Shown here piece after piece: positions 7,487 through 14,049 of a DNA stretch of 42,635 bases (positions are counted from its first letter, which is position 1; each line of letters starts with the position of its first letter). The position numbers were made by a program, and so were the translations under genes. The DNA comes from Rugosimonospora sp036494675 (GTDB lineage Bacteria > Actinomycetota > Actinomycetes > Mycobacteriales > Micromonosporaceae). Below the pieces are notes generated by a model that saw only the letters and a list, made by a program, of their open reading frames with translations, was not told the DNA's origin and searched no databases. The stretch covers positions 1 to 42,635 of the forward strand of contig DASXOA010000039.1 in assembly GCA_036494675.1 (NCBI GenBank), given 5' to 3'.

Positions 7487-7513
7487 TGTCCAATCGGCCC
7501 CAGGTGCCGCGTC
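7487..7513 (+). promoter_or_regulatory. Predicted ECF42-type promoter of the SnoaL-DGPF-sigma operon
   Basis: TGTCCA (7487-7492), 17 bases, CGTC (7510-7513, followed by GTC). This has the known ECF42 promoter pattern and lies about 45 bases before the first ATG of the operon that encodes the ECF42 factor itself, implying autoregulation. The same arrangement recurs at 6162-6188 and, on the other strand, at 6127-6153. Confidence 0.65.
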
Positions 7514-7557
7514 GTCTTGACGAAGGCAGTGCAGGCAGTCAGTAAAGGAGCGATCAC

Positions 7558-7971
7558 ATGGGTCTTGACCAGAAGCACGAGGAGCTTCTCACCATCTTCG
7601 ACGCGATGTCCGGCGCGTGGGAGGCGGGCGACGCGGCAGAGTTTGCGGATTTCTACACCGACGATGCGACCGTGGTCGGGCCGGGGATCTACCTGCGGGG
7701 CAGGGACCACATCAGGCAGAGCATGGCCGGTGCCTTCGGCGGGCCGCTGAAAGGCTCCAGGCGTCCCCATCAGCCGCGGAGCACGCGCCTCTTCGCCGAC
7801 GGTGCTATCGTCGTGACGCGGAGTGACACCGTTCTTCCCGGCGAGGCTCAGGTGCCGCCGGAGCGGGAACACCTGGTGACGTGGATTCTTGTCCGCCAGG
7901 GGGGCCGGTGGCGGGTCGAGGCCAATCACATGAGCCCGGTCAGACTTGATCAACAGCCCGAGGAGGCGTGA
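7558..7971 (+). CDS. SnoaL-like / SgcJ-EcaC-type NTF2-fold protein
   Basis: 137 residues, typical of a single NTF2-like (SnoaL/DUF4440) domain. The N-terminal helix (IFDAMSGAWEAGDAAEFADF) leads into YTDDATVVGPG. The middle has GRDHIRQSMAGAF, and the closing strands are VTWILVRQGGRWRVEANHMS. Many members are small oxidoreductases, isomerases or stress proteins; no catalytic set is clear here. ATG follows AAAGGAGCG. It is the first gene of a translationally coupled trio: its TGA overlaps the ATG of the DGPF gene, which overlaps the sigma gene. ECF42 operons usually pair the factor with DGPF proteins, so this is probably a co-regulated target. A broken relative lies at 6224. Confidence 0.85.
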   Translation: MGLDQKHEELLTIFDAMSGAWEAGDAAEFADFYTDDATVVGPGIYLRGRDHIRQSMAGAFGGPLKGSRRPHQPRSTRLFADGAIVVTRSDTVLPGEAQVPPEREHLVTWILVRQGGRWRVEANHMSPVRLDQQPEEA

Positions 7972-8333
7972 TGCCGCAGTACATGGTGCTGCTGTACGCG
8001 GAAGAAGTCGAGCAGGCGGACCAGGAGCAGCGCTGGGCGGAGATGCCGTTGTGGCTCGAGCTGACCGAGGGACTGCGGAAGGCGGGCCTTCTCGTCAGCA
8101 ACGGCGCGCTACGTCCCCCGGACATGGCGACGACCGTCCGGGTGCGCGGCGGGGAAGCGGAGATCACCGACGGCCCCTTCGCCGTGACGAAGGAGGTGCT
8201 CGCGGGCTACTACGTCCTGGAATGCGCCGACCTCGATGAGGCGCTGCGCCACGCCGCCCGGTTCCCGACGGCACTGTACGGCTCCGTGGAGGTGCGCCCG
8301 ATCGTGGACCCGGCCTCCTATAGTCAGGCGTGA
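7971..8333 (+). CDS. DGPF-domain (YCII-related) protein
   Basis: 120 residues. It begins with the YCII-like strand MPQYMVLLYAEE and carries the signature DGPF at 67-70 within EITDGPFAVTKEVLAGYYVL, then ECADLDEALRHAARFP. DGPF proteins are the constant genomic partners and main targets of ECF42 sigma factors. Their biochemical role is unknown; they are soluble and cytoplasmic. The ATG at 7971 overlaps the upstream TGA. An alternative GTG one codon earlier is less likely. Its own TGA overlaps the GTG of the sigma gene, so the two are translationally coupled. Confidence 0.9.
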   Translation: MPQYMVLLYAEEVEQADQEQRWAEMPLWLELTEGLRKAGLLVSNGALRPPDMATTVRVRGGEAEITDGPFAVTKEVLAGYYVLECADLDEALRHAARFPTALYGSVEVRPIVDPASYSQA

Positions 8334-9607
8334 CGAGCCAGGACGAGATCGCCGCTGCGGCCGGGTCGGCCGCGGCAGCCGAGCGCGTCTTCCGCGACGA
8401 GCGCTCGTCCGTCCTGGCGACCCTGATCAGGCAGGTCGGCGACTTCCAGTTGGCCGAGGACGCAGTGCAGGACGCGTTCGAGTCCGCCCTCGCCACCTGG
8501 CCCCGGGACGGTATCCCGCGCAACCCCGGTGCCTGGATCACCGTCGCGGCCAGGAGACGGGCGATCGACAGGCTGCGCAGGGACCGCTCGGTGGCGGACC
8601 GGGCCGCCAGGCTCGCCGAGCTGACCCGCCTGGACGGCCAGGAGCACTCCGCAATAAGTGAGGAAAGCGTGCTCGACGATGACCGGCTCCGGCTGATCTT
8701 CACCTGCTGTCACCCAGCGCTTGACCAGTCAGCACACGTCGCGCTCACGCTGCGGACGATCGGGGGCCTGACCACCGGCGAGATAGCCCGCGCGTTCCTC
8801 GTCGCGGAGCCCACCATGGGCAAGCGGATCGTCCGCGCCAAGCGCAAGATCGCCGAAGCCCATATCCGGTACCAGGTGCCCACGCACGACGAACTCCCCG
8901 GTCGGCTGCGTGGGGTCCTGCGGGTGGTGTACCTGATCTTCAACGAAGGCTATTCCGCCAGCGTCGGCGACCAGCTCACCCGCGGCGAGCTGAGCGGCGA
9001 GGCGATCCGCCTGGGCCGACTGCTTTGCGAGCTGATGCCCGACGAGCCGGAAGCATGGGGCCTGCTCTCGCTCATGCTGCTCCATGACGCCCGCCGTGCC
9101 GCCCGCACAGCTCCCGACGGCAGGTACGTCTCGCTCAACGACCAGGATCGTGCGCTGTGGGACCACGACCGCATCGCCGAAGGACTCCGGTCCCTCGATC
9201 GGGCCGTCAGGGCGCACCGGCCCGGCCAGTACCAGCTGCAGGCCGCGATCACCGCCCTGCACGTCCGGGCGCCCAGCCCGGATGCCACCGACTGGGCGCA
9301 GATTGCGGACCTGTACGCCGCCTTGGGCAAGCTCAGCCCCTCACCGGTCATCGATGTCAACCACGCGGCGGCCGTGGGCTTCGCACACGGACCGCAAGCA
9401 GGCCTACGGCTCGTCCGCCCGCTGCTCGCGGACCCCGCGCTCGACCACTACCAGCCGCTGCACGCCACCAACGCCGAGCTGCTCAGGCGAGACGGCGACC
9501 GGCTGGGTGCGGCGCACGCCTACCAGCGTGCGATCGAGTTGAGCGAGAACGCCGTCGAACGAGCAGAGTTGCGGCGCCGACTGGCCGCCCTCTGCGGCGA
9601 GTCCTAG
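8330..9607 (+). CDS. ECF42-group RNA polymerase sigma factor
   Basis: 425 residues, twice the length of a plain ECF factor. Region sigma2 (about 15-90) includes DFQLAEDAVQDAFESALATW, and sigma4 (about 120-175) has the helix-turn-helix GGLTTGEIARAFLVAEPTMG followed by KRIVRAKRKI. The 250-residue C-terminal extension contains VVYLIFNEGYSAS, GLLSLMLLHDARRAAR and a TPR-like end (AHAYQRAIELSENAVERAEL). This extension is the mark of ECF42, and these factors need it for activity in place of an anti-sigma factor. No anti-sigma gene is seen here. GTG start overlaps the DGPF stop. Predicted targets in this window are its own operon, the hydrolase at 5164-6075 and the dead SnoaL-like gene. The inducing signal is unknown. 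Confidence 0.93.
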   Translation: MTSQDEIAAAAGSAAAAERVFRDERSSVLATLIRQVGDFQLAEDAVQDAFESALATWPRDGIPRNPGAWITVAARRRAIDRLRRDRSVADRAARLAELTRLDGQEHSAISEESVLDDDRLRLIFTCCHPALDQSAHVALTLRTIGGLTTGEIARAFLVAEPTMGKRIVRAKRKIAEAHIRYQVPTHDELPGRLRGVLRVVYLIFNEGYSASVGDQLTRGELSGEAIRLGRLLCELMPDEPEAWGLLSLMLLHDARRAARTAPDGRYVSLNDQDRALWDHDRIAEGLRSLDRAVRAHRPGQYQLQAAITALHVRAPSPDATDWAQIADLYAALGKLSPSPVIDVNHAAAVGFAHGPQAGLRLVRPLLADPALDHYQPLHATNAELLRRDGDRLGAAHAYQRAIELSENAVERAELRRRLAALCGES

Positions 9608-9610
9608 TTC

Positions 9611-10017
9611 CTAGAAGGGCATCTCGGGGTCCTGGAATGCCCACGGCTCCGCTTCGGGATCCTCCTCTATTCGAGCACGTAGCATCTGGTGTCTTCGCCC
9701 CAGATGTTGAGAGTCTCGATCGCGCGGTAGCGGTGAAACTGGTCGGCGCTGGTAGTGAGGAGCTCCCGGACCAGCGGCGCGAGTGCGGCTTGTTGGTGGA
9801 CGAGTTCCGCCGGACTGAGCAGAAGGCAGGCGGCGGTAACGGCCGCGTGGCTCCAGATGGTACAAGGCTTCTGCTCTGATGGCGGGGTCGTCGTCCAGGA
9901 GCCTGTGCACCGCTTGCGGCGTAGGACGGGGAGCGAGCGCTGCGCGTCGACGGCCTGGTACCCCTCCACACCGGAGCCAGCATTTCGTCGGAGATCGCGA
10001 ATGGCCGATTCGCCAGG
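9611..10017 (-). pseudogene. Alpha-helical repeat (HEAT-like) protein, frameshifted C-terminal fragment
   Basis: Pieced across frames the minus strand reads AVHRLLDDDPAIRAEALYHL, then AAVTAACLLLSPAELVHQQA, LAPLVRELLTTSADQFHRYR, IETLNIWGED and RARIEEDPEAEPWAFQDPEM, with stop at 9611. Shifts lie near 9855 and 9680. The helical repeats suggest a HEAT/ARM-like or immunity-type protein, but I cannot name it. The N-terminus is lost at the IS6 derivative (10018). It converges on the sigma-factor gene, leaving three bases between stops. Confidence 0.45.
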
Positions 10018-10322
10018 GGCGCTGTTGCATTGCCAGCTCGCCGGCAGAATCGGGCCGCGTCCAGCAGCAGCGGGGGTGAAGCGCTGCACCCACCGGTACA
10101 CGGTCACGTGGTCGACCTCGACACCGCGTTCGAGTAGGAGTTCTTCAACGTCGCGGTAGGACACGTTGAAGCGGAGGTACCAGTGGACCGCGACGACGAT
10201 CACCTCAGGCGGAAACCGGAACCCGGCGAACGCGGACCCCGTGGTATCCACCGGCGACGGCGAACCAACGATGTCATCACTCAAGCTTGCCTCGGTCTGT
10301 TGGTTCCGAATGCAACAGAGCC
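10018..10322 (-). mobile_element. Internally deleted IS6-family element (MITE-like), with transposase N-terminus
   Basis: On the minus strand it opens with GGCTCTGTTGCATT and closes with the inverted counterpart (plus strand GGCGCTGTTGCATT at 10018), so both ends are present in only about 305 bases. Inside is the transposase N-terminus: FAGFRFPPEVIVVAVHWYLR, FNVSYRDVEELLLERGVEVD and HVTVYRWVQRF. The frame is then wrong, because one extra C in the run after TTCA turns the expected TPLLLDAARFCR into TPAAAGRGP. The whole catalytic domain is deleted. No exact 8-bp target duplication is visible. A near-identical copy with the same extra base lies at 21123-21406. Confidence 0.75.
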
Positions 10323-10624
10323 GCCCAGGACAAGGGCGGCCTCGGCTGGACCATCGTCGACCGCCACGACCCGGAACGGCTGGCCGACCACTACGTGAGA
10401 GATGAGGAACTGCAGGCACGCGAAGTGATCGACATGCTCACCATCCTCGACGCGCCGGCGTCGCCGGCACGGTCGTGTTCACCTTCGCTGCGCCGTCACT
10501 GCCGCACCGCGACGATCCCGCACGCGACCTCGACATGGCCGGTTACGGCCTCGTCGCCTGCCACGACGACGGATCGTGGCAGCCTAAACAGCTCTTCCAG
10601 GCGCTCGCCGACCACTATCAGTGA
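10323..10624 (+). pseudogene. C-terminal fragment of a TIM-barrel-like protein, frameshifted
   Basis: Directly after the IS6 end the plus strand reads GGLGWTIVDRHDPERLADHY, then REVIDMLTILD-like sequence. After a frameshift near 10450 it reads GVAGTVVFTFAAPSLPHRDD, RDLDMAGYGLVACHDDGSWQ and KQLFQALADHYQ with TGA. The last part resembles the C-termini of actinobacterial proteins annotated as abortive-infection or glycosidase-like TIM barrels (FVFTFA.P......DLDMA.Y.LV...W.PK..F.A.A..Y). The identification is by memory of that pattern only. The N-terminal bulk is missing. Confidence 0.4.
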
Positions 10625-10706
10625 AGCCAGGGGTCGATGTCCCGGCGGAATTTGTGGGCCGGCGGGTTGAGCTGGGGCGAACGGTGGGTGAGAATTCGGG
10701 CGCTAC

Positions 10707-13700
10707 GTGATCAACGGATTGGGGGGCGTGGTGCCGGGGGAGGGGGTTGGGGGTACCCGGTTCGTGGGGCGGATACGGGAGCTGGGGATGGTGGGTGCGG
10801 CGCTGCGGGGCGGGGCGGTGCTGGTGCTGGTGGAGGGCGAGGCGGGGATCGGGAAGAGCCGGCTGGTACAGGAGCTGGTGGATGAGGGAAAGTACCGGAT
10901 GCTGGTGGCGAGTGCGCCGCCGTACCGGCAGCCGTACACGCTGGGCCCGGTGGTGGACGCGGTACGGCAGGCGGCGGGCGGGGTGGCCGGGCTGGGGTTG
11001 AGCCCGTTGGCGGGGGTGCTGCGGCCGCTGTTTCCGGAGTGGGTGGCCGAACTTCCGCCGGTACCGGAGCCGGCGGAAGACCTGCTGGCGGCGCGGCACC
11101 GACTGTTCCGGGCGCTGGCGGAGCTGCTGGCGAAGCTGGCCGTGGATGTACTGGTGACCGAGGACGTCCACTGGGCGGACGAGGTGACGCTGGAGTTCCT
11201 GCTGTTCATGGTGGCGCAGCGTGCCCTGCCGGTGAGCCTGGTGTTGACCTACCGGCCGGAGGATGTGCCGGCGGATTCGCTGCTGCCGCGGCTGCTGTCG
11301 GGCTCACCAGCTGGCGGTACCGTGCTGCGCATCTCGCTCGGCCCGCTGGGCGTGTCGGATACCGCGGAGCTGATTTCGTCGATGTTGACCGACGAGCGCG
11401 TGTCGCCCGCGTTCGCGACGTTCCTGCATGAGCGGACCGACGGGCTGCCGCTGGCGATCGAGGAGTCGGTACGACTCATGCGCGACCGCGCCGACCTGGT
11501 GCATCGGCGCGGCGAATGGGTGCGGCGCCGCCTGGCCGGCATCCACGTGCCCTCGACGGTGCGGGACGCTGTGCTGGAGCGGGCCGGGCGGCTCGGCGAT
11601 GACGCCCGCGCGGCGCTGCGGGCCGCGTCGGTGCTCGCCGAACCGACCGGTCCGGCGGCGCTGCTGGCGACCGCCGGGCTGCCGGGGGACGGCACGCAGT
11701 GGTTGACGGCGTTGGATTCCCGGCTGCTGTGGGAGAACCCGGCCGGGCTGATCATGTTCCGCCACGCGCTCGCGGCCCACTCGGTGTACGAGTCGATTCC
11801 GGCCGGCGAGCGGCGGGCGATGCACCTGCGGGCCGGGCGTTACCTCGAGGCGATGCAGCCCCCACCCGCGGCGCGGCTGTCCCGGCATTTCCGGGCGGCC
11901 GGCGACACCACGCACTGGTGGCGCTACGCCGAGTTGGCCGCCGAGTCGGCGCTCGCGATGGGCGACGACGCCAGCGCGGTCGCGGTGCTGCACGACGTGA
12001 TCGCCCACCCGGACCTGCCGGCGGAGACCGTGCTGCGGTTGGCCGTGCAGCTGCCCTTGCTGTCGGTGACCGGCGGCCGGCTCGGCTCGATCGCCCGGGC
12101 CCTGCGGCGCGCCATCGAGGCAGGCACGCTGCCCCCGGCCGATACCGCGCGGCTGCGGTTCCAGCTCGGCATGATGCTCGACGTCATGACGGAGTACGAC
12201 GCCAGCCGGGTGGAGCTGCTGGCCGCGATCCCGCAGCTGAGCCCCGGTTCCGCCGAGTCGGTGCACGCGATGCTGCTGCTCGGTTGGGCCCGTGGTAGGT
12301 GGCCGCGCGAAGTACACCTGGGTTGGCTGCACCGGGCGGCCGAAGCGACCGAGCTGTTGGCGCCGGGCGAGCGGCTCGCCGTCATCATGGAACGCGCGGT
12401 CGGCCTGCTCCTGCTCGGCGAGGAGGAGGGCTGGGCGGTCGCGGCGCTGGTACCCGACGAGACGGATACCGTCGCGCAGCGCTCCGCCGTGCTGCGCCTC
12501 GATCTCAACACCGGTGATCTGGCGATGCGGTGGGGCCGCTACGCCGCCGCCCGGGACCGGCTCGACCGGGCGCTGGCGCTGACCGAGGCCTACCAGTACC
12601 AGCGGCTCGGCGACATCGTGCGCTCGACGCTGATGCATCTCGACTGGTACGAGGGGCACTGGTCGGGGCTGGCCGACCGGGCCGGTGCGTACGCCGACGA
12701 CGACGGGCAGCAGCCCGTCGCCGGACTGGAGTTCGTGCTGGTCGCCGTACTGGTCCGGGCCGCGACCGGTAGCCGCCAGGCGGTCGAGTCCGCGCTGGGG
12801 CGGCTCCTGGCCGAGCTGCACCGGCGCGGCGACGTCCATGGCGTGATGGAGCCCGCAGCGGCACTGGCCCGCTGGTGGCTCGCGGACGGCCGGGTCGAGG
12901 ATGCGCTGCGCGTCACCGAGGAGCCCATCGACATCCTGCTGCGTAAACGGATCTGGCTCTGGGCGACGGAGATCGCGCCGGTCCGGGCGGCCGCGCTGAT
13001 CGCCGCCGGCCGGGACGACGAGGCAGCCCGGATCGTCGCCGACTTCGAGGCCGGCCTGGCCGACCTCGCCGCCCCCGCCCCGCAGGCCGGCCTCGCCTGG
13101 TGCCGCGCGATCCTCGCCGCCGGGGCCGCGACACCGCCCCGCGATCCGGCAAGCGCATCTGATCCGGCAAGCGCATCTGAGCTGATGGGCACACCCGGTC
13201 CGGCGGGCACGCCCAGCCCGGCCGGAGCGGTCGCGGTCGAGCGGGCGGCCGAGGTGGCGACGCTGTACGAGCGGGCGGTGCAGGCGTGGCGGCGGCTGCC
13301 CCGGCCGTACGAGGCGCTGCTCGCCGGCGAGCAGCAGGCGTCGTGGCTGATCGCGGCAGGGCAGCGGGAGGCGGGGTTGGTGTTGCTCGGCGAGGTGTCG
13401 CGGGAGCTGACCGGGCTCGGCGCGGCGGCCGACGCGGACCGGGTGGCGCATGCCCTGCGGGGGTACGGGGTCTCCGCGCCACGCGCCTGGCGTGGCGGCC
13501 GGCGCGGGTACGGCGACCAGCTCTCGCCGCGCGAACTGGACGTCGTGCGACTGGTCATCGCCGGCAGTACCAACCGCGAGATCGCCGCGGCCCTGCACCG
13601 CTCGCCGAAGACAGTCTCCACGCAGCTGGACTCCGCGATGCGCAAGCTGCAGGTCAGTACCCGCACAGCGCTCGCCCTCGCAGCCCTCGAAGCCGGAGTG

Positions 13701-13715
13701 ACCGCCGCCGAGTAA
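10707..13715 (+). CDS. LuxR-family LAL-type ATP-binding transcriptional regulator
   Basis: 1002 residues, the usual size of large ATP-binding LuxR regulators. The N-terminal P-loop NTPase has FVGRIREL, Walker A GEAGIGKS (44-51) and Walker B VDVLVTEDVHWADE (about 146-159). A long helical/TPR-like middle (about 350-900) probably senses the inducer. The C-terminal LuxR helix-turn-helix (about 930-1000) reads QLSPRELDVVRLVIAGSTNR, EIAAALHRSPKTVSTQL. ATP or ligand binding should drive oligomerisation and activation of nearby genes. GTG at 10707 gives the longest frame; a GTG at 10731 is also possible. It lies just upstream of the sedolisin operon, and the repeated CTGAAAGAAT sites between them are candidate targets. 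A short duplicated linker lies at 13143-13178. Confidence 0.92.
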   Translation: MINGLGGVVPGEGVGGTRFVGRIRELGMVGAALRGGAVLVLVEGEAGIGKSRLVQELVDEGKYRMLVASAPPYRQPYTLGPVVDAVRQAAGGVAGLGLSPLAGVLRPLFPEWVAELPPVPEPAEDLLAARHRLFRALAELLAKLAVDVLVTEDVHWADEVTLEFLLFMVAQRALPVSLVLTYRPEDVPADSLLPRLLSGSPAGGTVLRISLGPLGVSDTAELISSMLTDERVSPAFATFLHERTDGLPLAIEESVRLMRDRADLVHRRGEWVRRRLAGIHVPSTVRDAVLERAGRLGDDARAALRAASVLAEPTGPAALLATAGLPGDGTQWLTALDSRLLWENPAGLIMFRHALAAHSVYESIPAGERRAMHLRAGRYLEAMQPPPAARLSRHFRAAGDTTHWWRYAELAAESALAMGDDASAVAVLHDVIAHPDLPAETVLRLAVQLPLLSVTGGRLGSIARALRRAIEAGTLPPADTARLRFQLGMMLDVMTEYDASRVELLAAIPQLSPGSAESVHAMLLLGWARGRWPREVHLGWLHRAAEATELLAPGERLAVIMERAVGLLLLGEEEGWAVAALVPDETDTVAQRSAVLRLDLNTGDLAMRWGRYAAARDRLDRALALTEAYQYQRLGDIVRSTLMHLDWYEGHWSGLADRAGAYADDDGQQPVAGLEFVLVAVLVRAATGSRQAVESALGRLLAELHRRGDVHGVMEPAAALARWWLADGRVEDALRVTEEPIDILLRKRIWLWATEIAPVRAAALIAAGRDDEAARIVADFEAGLADLAAPAPQAGLAWCRAILAAGAATPPRDPASASDPASASELMGTPGPAGTPSPAGAVAVERAAEVATLYERAVQAWRRLPRPYEALLAGEQQASWLIAAGQREAGLVLLGEVSRELTGLGAAADADRVAHALRGYGVSAPRAWRGGRRGYGDQLSPRELDVVRLVIAGSTNREIAAALHRSPKTVSTQLDSAMRKLQVSTRTALALAALEAGVTAAE
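13143..13178 (+). repeat. Two 18-bp direct repeats inside the LAL gene
   Basis: GATCCGGCAAGCGCATCT occurs twice in tandem without change and encodes DPASAS twice. A Pro/Gly/Ala-rich stretch (GTPGPAGTPSPAG) follows. The segment looks like a flexible, expandable linker just before the last helical block and the DNA-binding domain. Confidence 0.85.
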
Positions 13716-13796
13716 CCCCAACGGGGGCGTACCGGAGCCGCCGGGCCCGATCCGCAGACGCCGGCTGATCCCGCAGGCATAGACAATCGTGGATGG

Positions 13797-13836
13797 CTGA
13801 AAGAATGGCGGGCGGATTCTTTCAGGATTCTTTCAG
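13797..13836. promoter_or_regulatory. Triple CTGAAAGAAT element upstream of the sedolisin operon
   Basis: CTGAAAGAAT (13797-13806), nine bases, then its exact inverse ATTCTTTCAG twice (13816-13825 and 13827-13836). The two direct copies are 11 bp apart, one helical turn, so a protein could bind both on one face. It lies about 80 bases after the LAL stop and 80 before the first gene of the operon. It is a candidate operator for the LAL regulator. The inverted pair could also form a 10-bp hairpin acting as a weak LAL terminator. Confidence 0.55.
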
Positions 13837-13914
13837 GTGTCTGTCTGATCGCGAGCGCCGACTGCGCTGCGGACACTGGGTGCGTTCATCGATACGCCCG
13901 TATGAGAGAGGCAG

Positions 13915-14037
13915 ATGGAGACACCGCCGTACCCGCAGGCCGACGAGGGCGCCGGGCAGCCAGAGGCGCAGCCGGAGCCGGTAGAGCAGGACCCGGCAGC
14001 GCCGATCGATGTCGACGACGAATACGAACCGCTCTGA
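13915..14037 (+). CDS. 40-residue acidic, proline-rich peptide
   Basis: ATG preceded by GAGAGAGG opens a 40-codon frame: METPPYPQADEGAGQPEAQP, then a second half rich in Glu/Asp/Pro ending DDEYEPL, and TGA. It ends 12 bases before the next ATG, which has the same kind of ribosome site (GAGAGAGGAACGG). There is no signal peptide, membrane segment, Cys, Lys or Arg. Net charge is strongly negative and the peptide should be disordered and intracellular. I do not know the family. Being first in an export operon, it could be a chaperone-like or regulatory peptide, or a translated leader, but this is speculation. Codon use matches its neighbours, which supports a real gene. Confidence 0.55.
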   Translation: METPPYPQADEGAGQPEAQPEPVEQDPAAPIDVDDEYEPL

Positions 14038-14049
14038 GAGAGGAACGGA

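Noticed and set aside
10010..10330. An 8-bp target duplication around the IS6 derivative
   Set aside because: Flanks (TCGCCAGG and GCCCAGGA) are similar but not identical, so it cannot be claimed.
11304..13721. An 805-codon minus-strand frame opposite the LAL gene
   Set aside because: Low-complexity antisense composition; the plus strand has Walker motifs and a LuxR helix-turn-helix.
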